Counted from the stretch's first letter, positions 12,539 to 20,259 are shown. The stretch: DNA of 29,468 bases from JAEUSF01 sp964484145 (GCA_964484145.1 CAZAED010000016.1:1-29468); one strand, 5' to 3'. Numbers and translations: made by a program. Notes: generated by a model not told the origin, from the sequence alone.

Positions 12539-14041
12539 CTACCAGCCGACCCGCTCTTTGCGGACGGCGATGTTGACTTTTACGAGTTCGGGCTGGTCGT
12601 TCGGAATACCAGCCCAGGTTGAGAGAGCGCCGCCCATGAGTCTGCCCATGAGGCAGCTGGGACAGCGGTCGGCTGCCGGAGTTTGCGCTGCGAGTTGTGC
12701 CATGCCACCGCTTAGATACCCTTCGACCTGCTTAACCGACTGGATTCGGACCAGGTCGCTAACCGTGCGCCGATTCCAGTAGCAGGCAAGTTTGAGGCCT
12801 GGCCAAACTCCTGTTTGCCAAGGAGGCAGAGCAGTTGTTACGGCGTTGCCAATTTGCACAGTACCGTAGGTTTCGCCAGTCACACCCATCTGGGTGTAGA
12901 AGCCGGCGCCAACGTTTTCGTAGCACCGCCAGAGGTCGTAACCAGAGTACGCCCGGCACTGTTGGTCTTTGTCATTGTGCCAGCGGCGCTTGGCGGCTTC
13001 CAGGAGCTGCCAGAAGTGGTAGCGTGCGGGAATGAAGCGCCCTTGTGGGCGATCGTGTTCGTCCATTGCCCAGTCGATGATTCCGTAAATGAAAGGCAGG
13101 TCGTCATGAGTGAAAATTGCCTTCATATTGTACGGGCTCGACTGGGAAGGATATGGGTTGAAGATCACTGTGGGAAAGACCGCATGCACGGCTTTGGCCA
13201 TTGCGATCAGGTGGCGGACGTTAGAGTGTTTGAAAACCACGTTGTACAGAATGCGTGATTTTTCAAATCCCGTTTCGCGGAGGATGCGGCGCGTTGCCGC
13301 GACTCCCATAAGCAGTTTCCTGCGCGGTCCTTGGAGCTGGCCCTGCTTGTCATGTTCTTCTATCAGCTGAGCCTCGGTCAGACCCAAGACCCACTCAAGG
13401 TCTTGCACGCTCTCGATGTGGTCAAAGCTGAAAGCAAATACCGCCGGTGGGTTTCTGCGGAGCATGTTTACGAACGTGCCGCTTTTGTCCTTGGCAATGC
13501 GCTGGCCTACGGTGGTCAGGTTGTAGCTAACGCCGTTTTTGGCGGCCCACTCAAACATCGCGTCGAGTTCCCGGTAGAGCTCTGTGTTGCCGCCGAAAAA
13601 GTTAGCAACCTTTTTGCGCGAGTCTTTTTTGCTTTGCGCGATAGGCAGCTTAAACCCAGCAGCAATTGAGTCTGAGACCTGAAGGCGCTCCATGAGCATA
13701 TTGAAGCTTGGGCTTTGCACCCATTTGGTCCAGACGTTGTGCTGAGCTTCGAAAATCATTTCAAGCCGCTGGGTTATTTCTTCCGCAGGAGCCATACTTT
13801 GAATTTTCATGCCTTGGTTGCGGACCGCTGCTCCGTCGCAGTCGTAGTCGTTGCCTGTCGGGTTACCCTTCTCGTCGGTTGAAATGCAGTTGTAGTTGCA
13901 GGCTTCCCCTTCTCGGTATTCTCCATTGCCTTCGTCTACCCAGAGGCTGGCAAGGTTTGGTTGAGAAGCCTCAATTTCTGGATGCGCAAACCCTTGTGCT
14001 AGAAGGTCTCGCGCAATTTCTTCGGTCGTACCTTGGTACAC
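12539..14041 (-). CDS. radical-SAM-like enzyme with an unusual cysteine motif
   Basis: A 500-residue protein. Near the N-terminus GEACNYNC...YDCDG gives C48-x3-C52-x15-C68, where radical SAM enzymes normally have CX3CX2C. The body resembles a radical SAM barrel: a GxxxS-type helix follow-up (MKIQSMAPAEEITQRL), FAFSFDHIESVQDL (200-214), RILYNVVFKHSNVRHLIAMA (263-282) and TVIFNPYPSQSS (291-302). Further cysteines (C362, C373, C420, C460-x2-C463) could hold an auxiliary cluster, as in SPASM/twitch proteins. Substrate unknown. It starts with GTG behind AAGGAG, has its own promoter and terminator, and diverges from upp. Base composition is far above its surroundings (60% GC over 12541-12600, counted by hand, against 23% over 11761-11820), suggesting acquisition by transfer. 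Confidence 0.6.
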   Translation of the reverse strand: MYQGTTEEIARDLLAQGFAHPEIEASQPNLASLWVDEGNGEYREGEACNYNCISTDEKGNPTGNDYDCDGAAVRNQGMKIQSMAPAEEITQRLEMIFEAQHNVWTKWVQSPSFNMLMERLQVSDSIAAGFKLPIAQSKKDSRKKVANFFGGNTELYRELDAMFEWAAKNGVSYNLTTVGQRIAKDKSGTFVNMLRRNPPAVFAFSFDHIESVQDLEWVLGLTEAQLIEEHDKQGQLQGPRRKLLMGVAATRRILRETGFEKSRILYNVVFKHSNVRHLIAMAKAVHAVFPTVIFNPYPSQSSPYNMKAIFTHDDLPFIYGIIDWAMDEHDRPQGRFIPARYHFWQLLEAAKRRWHNDKDQQCRAYSGYDLWRCYENVGAGFYTQMGVTGETYGTVQIGNAVTTALPPWQTGVWPGLKLACYWNRRTVSDLVRIQSVKQVEGYLSGGMAQLAAQTPAADRCPSCLMGRLMGGALSTWAGIPNDQPELVKVNIAVRKERVGW

Positions 14042-14049
14042 TTAATACT

Positions 14050-14211
14050 CCTTCTGGCACAAGGCTGTGCCTAGGTAAAAGTCTTTTCCTCCGTTTAGTT
14101 TAAACATCTTACTTAAAATGTATAAAACAAGCAAACGCTTGACTATACTTTATTGGGCGGTTAAGATGAAGCGAATGCGGACCTATTCTGCATCGAAAGA
14201 TAAGGAGGCCC
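14050..14211. promoter_or_regulatory. back-to-back promoters of the radical-SAM-like and upp genes
   Basis: Minus strand: TTGCTT (14129-14134), 17 bases, TAAGAT (14106-14111). Plus strand: TTGACT (14139-14144), 17 bases, TAAGAT (14162-14167). Both have identical -10 boxes and ideal spacing. Between the two -35 boxes lies CAAGC-AAAC-GCTTG (14128-14141), a perfect 5-bp inverted repeat well placed for a shared operator. Shine-Dalgarno sites are AAGGAG before the GTG start and AAGGAGG (14201-14207) before the upp ATG. Confidence 0.75.
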
Positions 14212-14933
14212 ATGGCTAATGCCGCTGTTTTACAACATGATCTGTCAGTGTTGGCGCCATCAGCGCTCACTGTAGTAAATAATTCCTTGACCCAAGACGC
14301 CCTTACGATTATGCGAGACAAGCGAACGCGCATGCGTCGTTTTCGGCTTGAGGCCGAACGCATATCGAATTGGTTGGCTTACGAGGTCGGGGCAACTTTG
14401 GGGTCGAGTGTGTCTGAAATCCAAACACCTCTCGGCCCTTTTACCGGGAGTCGCTTGGAGACACCGGTCACGCTCGTACCAATTCACCGGGCCGGCAACG
14501 TGATGGTGAGTCCGTTTTTTCATACCATCCCAACGGCGGACCAAGTTTTAGACGTTGGGGTTTACCGCGNNNNNNNNNNGGCGCGCGTCCGAAAATGTAC
14601 CTCAACAAGATTCGGCGGCGCATTTCCCCCAACCGAATCTACATTGTCACCGACCCTATGCTTGCGACGGCTGGCTCAGCTTGCTTCACGATCGATCTTT
14701 TAAGGAATGCGGGCGCCCAGCAGATTCACTATGTGGGCATTGTGGCTGCACCTGAGGGGGTGTTAGAACTTCACAAAAAACACCCGACCGTGATGATCTG
14801 GACCGCTGCCGTTGACGAGTACTTGAACGATCAGAAGTTCATTGTGAAAGGTCTTGGTGACTTCGGCGACAGAGCAAACGGCACTGTCGTTATGGTGCGC
14901 CGGATCAAGCGTCTCGAAAAGATCGCTGCTTAG
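14212..14933 (+). CDS. upp: uracil phosphoribosyltransferase, interrupted by an assembly gap
   Basis: Salvages uracil with PRPP to UMP. N-terminal half: LTIMRDKRTRMRRFR, LAYEVGATL, PLGPFTG, VPIHRAGNVMVSP (usually PILRAGLGMV), DVGVYR. After ten N the frame changes and continues GARPKMYLNKI, the PRPP loop VTDPMLATAGSA (usually DPMLATGGSA), VGIVAAPEGV, IWTAAVDEYLN and the uracil-binding FIVKGLGDFGDRANGT. Alignment to the family pattern predicts about 8 missing bases, consistent with an intact gene; the frame change is a gap artefact. ATG behind a strong AAGGAGG. GC-rich like its divergent partner. Position beside prs/pyrEFD genes fits pyrimidine metabolism. Confidence 0.92.
14570..14579. other. 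assembly gap of ten N inside upp
   Basis: A placeholder of exactly ten N. The coding frames on the two sides require a true length of 2, 5, 8... bases, and the family pattern (DEETLKP before the YYNKL-like segment) fits 8. Confidence 0.9.
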
Positions 14934-14951
14934 GCCAATGCAACAACTTCA

Positions 14952-14989
14952 AAAGACCTCGCTCAATATGGTACGAGCGGGGTCTTTTT
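14952..14989 (+). terminator. terminator of upp
   Basis: AAAGACC.CGCTC (14952-14964) pairs with GAGCG.GGTCTTT (14975-14987) and a T tract follows. It overlaps the region just upstream of the next gene's TATAAT. Confidence 0.85.
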
Positions 14990-14991
14990 GT

Positions 14992-14997
14992 TATAAT
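14992..14997 (+). promoter_or_regulatory. -10 box of the FMN reductase gene
   Basis: A perfect TATAAT 20 bases before the ATG at 15018, directly after the upp terminator. No convincing -35 box; the leader would be about 14 bases and lacks a Shine-Dalgarno site. Confidence 0.5.
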
Positions 14998-15017
14998 GCA
15001 TTTATTAATTTAGATTT

Positions 15018-15590
15018 ATGTTTATACCCGTTGTATTAGGTTCAGTTAGAGAACAGCGCAGAAGCTTGGCTCCTGCCAAGTTAATGGTGGAAAAAATTAT
15101 TGCAGCCGGGCATGAGTCGGAATTAGTAGACTTTAAAGAAATGCCTTTGCCTTTTTATAATTTAGACACCGTACCGGTGGCTTTAAAAGGTGTTTACCCA
15201 AACGAAAATGCGCAAAAGTGGAGTAATATAGCGCGCAAGGCTGACGCCTTTGTTTTAATAGTTAGCGAATATAACCATGGCTACTCCGCAGTACTTAAAA
15301 ATGCTTTAGACTGGCTGTATATGGAATTTAACCGTAAGCCCTTTGGTATGGTTGGGGTTTCGGACGGTAAATATGGAGCTATGCGCGGAATGGAACAGCT
15401 AAGGCAAGTTATAGAAAACTTTGGCGCAGTGGCTATGAGAGAAGTTGTGCCTTTTGGCCCGGTACAAGATGCTTTTGATAGCGAAGGAAAGCTTATAGAT
15501 GAAAGCTATTTAAAAAAGATAGACGGACTTTTAAAAGTATTGGTAGAGTTTGCAGAGGCAATGAAAAAAATAAGGCCAGAGTTGAAATAA
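15018..15590 (+). CDS. NAD(P)H-dependent FMN reductase family protein
   Basis: A 190-residue flavodoxin-fold protein. The phosphate-binding loop is LGSVREQRRS (7-16, the GSxRxxR signature of this family). The segment SEYNHGYSAVLKNALDWLY (about 92-110) is the typical EYN-x-S-x-P/L-LKNAIDW flavin-binding block. GMVGVSDGKYGAMRGMEQLRQV contributes to the dimer and flavin site. It probably reduces FMN or quinone-like acceptors with NAD(P)H; the physiological substrate is not readable. It is a single gene between the GC-rich cassette and a terminator, with normal AT-rich composition. Confidence 0.88.
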   Translation: MFIPVVLGSVREQRRSLAPAKLMVEKIIAAGHESELVDFKEMPLPFYNLDTVPVALKGVYPNENAQKWSNIARKADAFVLIVSEYNHGYSAVLKNALDWLYMEFNRKPFGMVGVSDGKYGAMRGMEQLRQVIENFGAVAMREVVPFGPVQDAFDSEGKLIDESYLKKIDGLLKVLVEFAEAMKKIRPELK

Positions 15591-15632
15591 ATTTTTTTTC
15601 TACTAAATACGAAATAAACTAAATACTAAACA

Positions 15633-15660
15633 TAAAAACCCGCGCTGTGCGGGTTTTTAT
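15633..15660. terminator. bidirectional terminator
   Basis: ACCCGC (15638-15643) / GCGGGT (15649-15654), extended by A5 on one side and T5 on the other. It serves the FMN reductase gene and could also stop transcripts from the right. Confidence 0.85.
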
Positions 15661-15675
15661 GTTTATGATGTTTTA

Positions 15676-15742
15676 CCATTCCGAGCGGAGCGAGGAACCC
15701 CTTTTCCGGGTATGAGGGATTCTTCACTAGCGTTCTGAATGG
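15676..15742. repeat. long imperfect palindrome
   Basis: CCATTC (15676-15681) pairs with GAATGG (15737-15742). Inside, GAACCCC (15695-15701) pairs imperfectly with GGGATTC (15716-15722), with CGAGCGGAGCGAG in one arm. I know similar CCATTCCGAGCGNAGCGAGGAA palindromes as dispersed intergenic repeats in many metagenomic genomes. It ends just past the DHH gene's stop. Confidence 0.5.
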
Positions 15743-15753
15743 TTAGTGAATTT

Positions 15754-16707
15754 TTATATCACCCGCCACTTGCCTGCTTCGTCTTTAACCAACTTCCCCG
15801 CAACCGAAAACCCTGCTGCCAGCTTGTGTCCCCCGCCCCCAAAGACACGGGCGACTTCGGAAACGTCTACGCCTTTTTTAGTTTCGCTACGAAGGCTCCC
15901 TTTTATAATATTGCCATCTTGTTTTAAAAACATGGCAAATTTAGCTTGCGGCACAGTATTTAAAGTTTCTACAAAGCCTTCAAAAACATTTTGCGGCAAG
16001 TTGCTGTCTAGCTTTTTTATATCTTCTTCCGTCATGACCGCGTAAATAACTTTGCTCTGTTCATCAAAGTAGGTATTTTTAAAAGCCTTGCCCCAGGCAG
16101 TTAGGTCTTTTTCAGTTTTATTTTTGTAAGTATTTTTTATAATTAAATTTAAGTCCGCGCCTTTTCGCATAAGTTCGCCTGCGGCTTTAAAAGTAGAGCC
16201 TTGAGTGTTGCTGTGGCGAAAGCTGCCGGTGTCGGTAATTATGCCGGTTAAAAGACAAGTTGCTACTTCCTTAGTGACTTTCCAGCCGCTATGTTTGAAA
16301 AAATCATAAACTAATTCCGCGACCGAAGATTTGCCTGCGTCTACTACATTAACATTTCCGAACATTTTGTTGTCAGGGTGGTGGTCTATATTTATGAAAG
16401 GAGCATTTAAAGCCGTAATTTTTTCACTGCCGGTACGTTTTTTTTCTCCGCAGCCGCAAGTAATTACCAAGTCAAAATTTTCATGGTTAATATCATCTTT
16501 TATTTTATGGCTGCCCGGTAAAAAGCTCAAAGATTTTGGGACGCCTTTTTTTATGGCCGCTTCCACGTTCTTGCCCATTTTTTCAAGTTGGTGGAGCAAT
16601 GCCAAAACACTCCCGCCATCGTCCCCGTCCATTCTTTCATGCATTGTGAGTAAAATGTTTTGCGAGTGCTCTATTAAGTTTTTTGCTTGGTCAAAGTTTT
16701 GGGTCAT
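15754..16707 (-). CDS. DHH-family phosphoesterase (NrnA-like)
   Basis: A 317-residue DHH/DHHA1 protein related to NrnA oligoribonuclease/pAp phosphatase. Motif I is MHERMDGDDGGSV (H23, D27, D29). Motif III is NIDHHPDN (D108, H109, H110), motif IV is GIITDTGSFRH (D159), and the DHHA1 glycine loop is GGGGHKLAAGF. Motif II reads VITCGCGEKKR, with Gly85 where the metal-binding Asp is expected (one base, GAC to GGC). I start at the ATG at 16707 because the upstream one (16737) lies in low-complexity repeats and adds residues unlike the family; neither has a Shine-Dalgarno site. Upstream lies rbfA, as in many genomes where rbfA and the DHH gene are paired. Confidence 0.88.
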   Translation of the reverse strand: MTQNFDQAKNLIEHSQNILLTMHERMDGDDGGSVLALLHQLEKMGKNVEAAIKKGVPKSLSFLPGSHKIKDDINHENFDLVITCGCGEKKRTGSEKITALNAPFINIDHHPDNKMFGNVNVVDAGKSSVAELVYDFFKHSGWKVTKEVATCLLTGIITDTGSFRHSNTQGSTFKAAGELMRKGADLNLIIKNTYKNKTEKDLTAWGKAFKNTYFDEQSKVIYAVMTEEDIKKLDSNLPQNVFEGFVETLNTVPQAKFAMFLKQDGNIIKGSLRSETKKGVDVSEVARVFGGGGHKLAAGFSVAGKLVKDEAGKWRVI

Positions 16708-16790
16708 GGTCAATTTAGCAATTAAACAATTTAGCACAAGAGCAATTAAGCAGCGTGTTTGCTGCTAATTTGCTTATTTGTTAAATTGAT

Positions 16791-17147
16791 CTACTCTTCC
16801 TCATGCACTTTCCTAATTAGCTCGTCTATATGTTCCACATACCTTGGGCTGGTGTCTAAGTGAAAAGTGAGTCTTGGAAAAATTTTGGTATTCATGGCGC
16901 TGTTAAGCTGGCCTTGAATGTCGTAAATATTGTCCGTAATTATTTTTAATATCTTGTCATCGTCGCCATTAAAAATAGACAGCCAAACCTTAGCGTGTTT
17001 TAAGTCGCGCGTTGTTTCTACTTTACTAATAGTAGTAAGCCCCTTCTCCCCGTCTAAATACTCGCGCAAAACCTCCCCCAGTTTTTGCTGAATAAGTGAG
17101 TTAACTCTTGGTATGCGGTTGGTGTTGGTTGGTTTGGTTGGCTTCAT
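16791..17147 (-). CDS. rbfA: ribosome-binding factor A
   Basis: A 118-residue protein with a KH-like fold that assists 30S maturation at the 5' end of 16S rRNA. It matches the family in RIPRVNSLIQQKLGEVLREY, then LTTISKVETTRDLKHAKVWLSIF, and the C-terminal IFPRLTFHLDTSPRYVEHIDELI. Length is normal. It lies between infB (upstream) and the DHH phosphoesterase (downstream), the usual infB-rbfA-nrnA order. An infB terminator and an extended -10 box separate it from infB. Confidence 0.93.
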   Translation of the reverse strand: MKPTKPTNTNRIPRVNSLIQQKLGEVLREYLDGEKGLTTISKVETTRDLKHAKVWLSIFNGDDDKILKIITDNIYDIQGQLNSAMNTKIFPRLTFHLDTSPRYVEHIDELIRKVHEEE

Positions 17148-17204
17148 ATGATTAGGTTATAGGTGTTAACTATTAGGTTTTAGTAGTAAAATAAATACTA
17201 CTTT

Positions 17205-17213
17205 ATTATACCA
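17205..17213 (-). promoter_or_regulatory. extended -10 promoter of rbfA
   Basis: On the minus strand TGG-TATAAT (TATAAT at 17205-17210), an extended -10 element 58 bases before the rbfA ATG. No good -35 box, as is typical of extended -10 promoters. Confidence 0.5.
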
Positions 17214-17260
17214 AGCAGCTAAACATTATATTCCATTTCAGCACTTTGGGCAAGGGTCAA

Positions 17261-17286
17261 AATAAAACCCCCTTTCGGGGGTTTGG
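17261..17286 (-). terminator. terminator of infB
   Basis: AAACCCCC (17265-17272) / GGGGGTTT (17277-17284) around TTTC. On the minus strand it is followed by TATTTTGACC. A low-complexity CAATTG/TTAATTG repeat (17296-17322) lies between it and the infB stop. Confidence 0.75.
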
Positions 17287-17326
17287 GTTAGCGGGTCAAT
17301 TGTTAATCGTTAATTGTCAATTGTTG

Positions 17327-19255
17327 CTAAAGTGTCTTAATCTTTATTTTCTCCTCATAACTTTCCAGCAAATCCCCTTCCATTATTTTGGTCGGAGTTT
17401 TTAGGCGGATGCCGAATTCTTCACCCATATGAATTGACTTTGCCGCGGCTTTGTTGTGCTGGAGGTCTTCTATTTCACCTTTGCCTATTTCTGCGCCATT
17501 ACGGATTATGGAAATTTTGGAAATTTTAGTTATTTGGCCTTCTTCTACTCTGCCGCCGACTATCATTTGGTTTTTTTCTGTTCTAAAAACTTGTAGTATT
17601 TTTGCTTTGCCCAATACAAATTTTTCAGTTTCCGGTGTAAAGAGTTTTATAACCGCAGTGGTAACGTCTTCTAAAAGTTCGTAAATAACTTCGTAAGAGT
17701 CTACAATTACGTTTTTTTGCTTAGCTAAATTTTCCGCTCTTGGGCTGACTTTGTTTCTAAAATTAAGCACTACGCCTTTACCGGCGCTCGCGCTAAGTAC
17801 ATCGTTCTCGGTTACTTCCCCTACGCCTTCGGCTAAAATATTTATTTTAACTTCGTCGTTTTTTAGTTTGGCAATTGCTTGTTTAATGGCTTCAAGTGAG
17901 CCGCCTACATCGGCCTTAAGTACTAAGTTTAAAGACTTAGTTTTAAGGTCACCTTGTATTTGGTTTTTAGAGTGAAGCTTATGACTTTGCAGCTTTCTCT
18001 TGGTCATTATGGCAATTTGCTTTGCTTCATCTAAGTTTTCAAAAACTTGCAAAATGTCGCCTGCCTGAGGAACTTCGGAAAGTCCGGAAATTTGAGCCGG
18101 GGTGGAAGGAGTTGCTTCTTTAAGGCGTTTGCCGGTTTCGTCTTCAAGTGAACGAATGCGGCCAAAAGCAGCGCCAACGGCAACAATGTCGCTTGGCTTA
18201 AGTGTGCCATTTTGAACAATTATAGTAGCAGTCGCGCCTTTGCCTTGCATAACCTTAGACTCAATAACTGTGCCCATGGTTTTGCCGTTTGGGTTTGCGC
18301 TAAAGTTTTCAACTTCCGCTGTAAGCAAAATCATTTCTAAAAGAGTGTCTATGCCTTTGTTCTGCTTTGCAGAAATCTCAACTGCAATAGTTTTGCCGCC
18401 CCATTCTTCGGTTAAAACACCTGCACCAGCAAGTTCCTGTTTGGCGCGTAAAACATTGGCTTCCGGTTTGTCTACTTTGTTTATTGCGACAATTATTGGA
18501 GTATTGGCAAATTTAGCTCGGTTTATAACTTCTAAAGTTTGTGGACGCACGCCGTCGTCTGCCGCAATTACAAGCACAATAATGTCTGTTACGTTCGCCC
18601 CCCTAGCGCGCATTTCAGAAAAAGCTTCGTGGCCCGGCGTGTCTAAAAACGTAATTACTTTACCCTGGTGTTTTATATGGTAAGCGCCCACGTGCTGAGT
18701 AATACCGCCGCTTTCCCCTTCCGCCACCTTAGTTTTACGAATAGTATCTAACAAGGTAGTTTTACCGTGGTAAACGTGACCCATAAAAGCAACAATAGGC
18801 GGCCTGGGTTTTAAGTTTTCCGGTTTTTCATTTTTTAGCACTTCCTGCATAAAGCCTATGCCAAAATGCGCTTCCGTGGTGTCGGCTTCTACTGCAACTT
18901 CAAAGCCGAGGTCCGATGCTACAACCGAGGCTGTGTCGAAATCTATTTCTTCATTAATGGTGGCCATTACCCCATTTTTTATAAGTTCACGAATAACGTC
19001 TACTACATGTAAATTTAAAAGTTGCGCAAACTCACGCACCTTTATAAAGGTTGGAAGTTTAATTTGTTTTTTGGCAGCAGGAGCTGTAGAAACTACCGCC
19101 GGTTTTGCGGGAGGAAAAGCTTCTAAAATTTTCTTAGCAAGCGCATTGTCTATTTTATTTGCCCTAGGTGAAATGAAAAAACCCTTCTCCTTCGCGCGCG
19201 AGCGGAGTTCTTGAGTAGATATGTTCAGTTGTGACGAGAGTGATGAAATATCCAT
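17327..19255 (-). CDS. infB: translation initiation factor IF-2, short form
   Basis: A 642-residue GTPase that places initiator tRNA on the 30S subunit. The N-terminal domain is short compared with E. coli (890 residues). The GTPase domain shows G1 GHVYHGKTT (159-167), switch I GGITQHVGAYH, G3 DTPGHEAFSEMRARGA, G4 NKVDKP and G5 SAKQNKG. Domains II-IV follow. The P-loop has Tyr162 where translational GTPases have Asp (GHVDHGKT); the codon TAC (18770-18772) differs from GAC by one base. Promoter: TTGCTT (19288-19293), 17 bases, TAAAGT (19265-19270), giving a leader of only a few bases and no Shine-Dalgarno site. Confidence 0.95.
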   Translation of the reverse strand: MDISSLSSQLNISTQELRSRAKEKGFFISPRANKIDNALAKKILEAFPPAKPAVVSTAPAAKKQIKLPTFIKVREFAQLLNLHVVDVIRELIKNGVMATINEEIDFDTASVVASDLGFEVAVEADTTEAHFGIGFMQEVLKNEKPENLKPRPPIVAFMGHVYHGKTTLLDTIRKTKVAEGESGGITQHVGAYHIKHQGKVITFLDTPGHEAFSEMRARGANVTDIIVLVIAADDGVRPQTLEVINRAKFANTPIIVAINKVDKPEANVLRAKQELAGAGVLTEEWGGKTIAVEISAKQNKGIDTLLEMILLTAEVENFSANPNGKTMGTVIESKVMQGKGATATIIVQNGTLKPSDIVAVGAAFGRIRSLEDETGKRLKEATPSTPAQISGLSEVPQAGDILQVFENLDEAKQIAIMTKRKLQSHKLHSKNQIQGDLKTKSLNLVLKADVGGSLEAIKQAIAKLKNDEVKINILAEGVGEVTENDVLSASAGKGVVLNFRNKVSPRAENLAKQKNVIVDSYEVIYELLEDVTTAVIKLFTPETEKFVLGKAKILQVFRTEKNQMIVGGRVEEGQITKISKISIIRNGAEIGKGEIEDLQHNKAAAKSIHMGEEFGIRLKTPTKIMEGDLLESYEEKIKIKTL

Positions 19256-19296
19256 AACTGATTTACTTTACCAGAAATACTGCGGAAAAGCAAGAA

Positions 19297-19320
19297 AAAA
19301 CCCCGCGTTTAGCGGAGTTA
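19297..19320 (-). terminator. terminator overlapping the stop codon of the kinase-like gene
   Basis: AACCCCGC (19299-19306) pairs with GCGGAGTT (19312-19319) with one mismatch. On the minus strand TTTTTTC follows. The stop codon of 19318-20160 lies in the stem, and the infB -35 box is just beyond. Confidence 0.75.
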
Positions 19321-20160
19321 AAAAGTTCTGTTTTTTCCTACTATCATTCTAAGTCTTTGCGGAATTATTTCTACCGTGGCCGGAAATTTGGCAACTATGC
19401 GACCGAGCATGGAAAGAGGCATGCCGCGGGGTTCTAAAAATTCAATTTTTTTACATTTTATAACTGTGCTTTTTGGTACATTTTCTAAAATACCTTCAGA
19501 AATGTCTGATCTGTAGCGTAAAATTTCAAATTTATTTAAAGGTTCTAAAATAAGTAAATCCATATTGCTGTCTGTGGGGTTGGCAATTTTTCTGTCTTTG
19601 CTGGAAGTTGAGCGTATGTTAACGGCAAGTCCGCCGAGCGCATTTAAATTTAAATTGTAGGAGTCATCTATACGTACGACAAGATTTTTTGGTTCGGTAG
19701 AAAGAAGCTTAAGGCTTGAAAGGAATCCGGCAGATTTTATATTTTGTGACATGACGCCAAATTCCAAAGAGGAAATAAAATAGTTACCCGCAATTTTACA
19801 CAAATCTATTCTCTCCACTCTTCTTGCCGCAATTGTTTTTACGCCACTTAGTAAATCACTCATGCCTAAAATTTTTCCTAAAAAAGAATTTTCGTCTAGG
19901 GGTATAAAGCCTAAAGTAAAATCACGCCCCTTTAGTGAAGCCAGCATTAAGTTAAAGGTGTCATCTGAGCCGCAAGCAACCAAAGTTTTGCAGGCTCTGG
20001 AACTGGCGGTTTCTACTAAGTCTTGTACTGTGCGAAGTGGTGTGACTCTAGCCATTTCTCCGCCAATTTTAAACTCAGCTAAAAGACCTGAAAGATGCGT
20101 TTGTAGTCTTTCAAATTTGTCCAAAGGAAGTCCATTTTGGTCTAAAATGTAGTAATACAT
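19318..20160 (-). CDS. diacylglycerol kinase-like (DAGK catalytic fold) protein
   Basis: A 280-residue protein resembling the DAGK/NAD-kinase fold. The region TLVACGSDDTFNLMLASL (about 59-76) corresponds to the nucleotide-binding GGDGTxNEV motif but reads CGSDDT. The segment LGFIPLDENSFLGKILGM corresponds to IPLGTxNDFAR but reads LDENS. The C-terminal part (PRGMPLSMLGRIVAKFPATVEIIPQRLRMIV) fits the family's second domain. Because both nucleotide motifs deviate, activity as a lipid kinase is uncertain. I start at the ATG at 20160 since upstream in-frame sequence is the palindromic block 20163-20257. It lies between bactofilin and infB. Confidence 0.6.
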   Translation of the reverse strand: MYYYILDQNGLPLDKFERLQTHLSGLLAEFKIGGEMARVTPLRTVQDLVETASSRACKTLVACGSDDTFNLMLASLKGRDFTLGFIPLDENSFLGKILGMSDLLSGVKTIAARRVERIDLCKIAGNYFISSLEFGVMSQNIKSAGFLSSLKLLSTEPKNLVVRIDDSYNLNLNALGGLAVNIRSTSSKDRKIANPTDSNMDLLILEPLNKFEILRYRSDISEGILENVPKSTVIKCKKIEFLEPRGMPLSMLGRIVAKFPATVEIIPQRLRMIVGKNRTF

Positions 20161-20162
20161 AG

Positions 20163-20257
20163 CTTTACGGATTACAGATTGATACGGATATACGGATCTG
20201 GAAAATTCGAACAACTTACGGCATCCGTAAATCCGTAAGTTTCCGTAATCCGTAAAG
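20163..20257. repeat. nested inverted repeat block
   Basis: Outer arms CTTTACGGATTAC (20163-20175) / GTAATCCGTAAAG (20245-20257) are perfect. Inside, AACTTACGG (20213-20221) pairs with CCGTAAGTT (20233-20241). The unit CCGTAA/TTACGG recurs about seven times, and AACTTACGGATCC appears again near 24287. It fills the whole gap between bactofilin and the kinase-like gene. Confidence 0.65.
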
Positions 20258-20259
20258 AA

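Noticed and set aside
12558..14103. Several long open frames opposite and alongside the radical-SAM-like gene
   Set aside because: They are by-products of GC-rich DNA on the other strand or in shifted frames; the minus-strand frame has the start, Shine-Dalgarno site, promoter and terminator.
14212..14933. Apparent frameshift in upp
   Set aside because: The frame change coincides exactly with the ten-N gap, so it is an artefact of the placeholder length.
17296..17325. CAATTG/TTAATTG repeats as an operator
   Set aside because: Low-complexity AT sequence of the sort seen in several gaps here; no clear symmetry or promoter relation.
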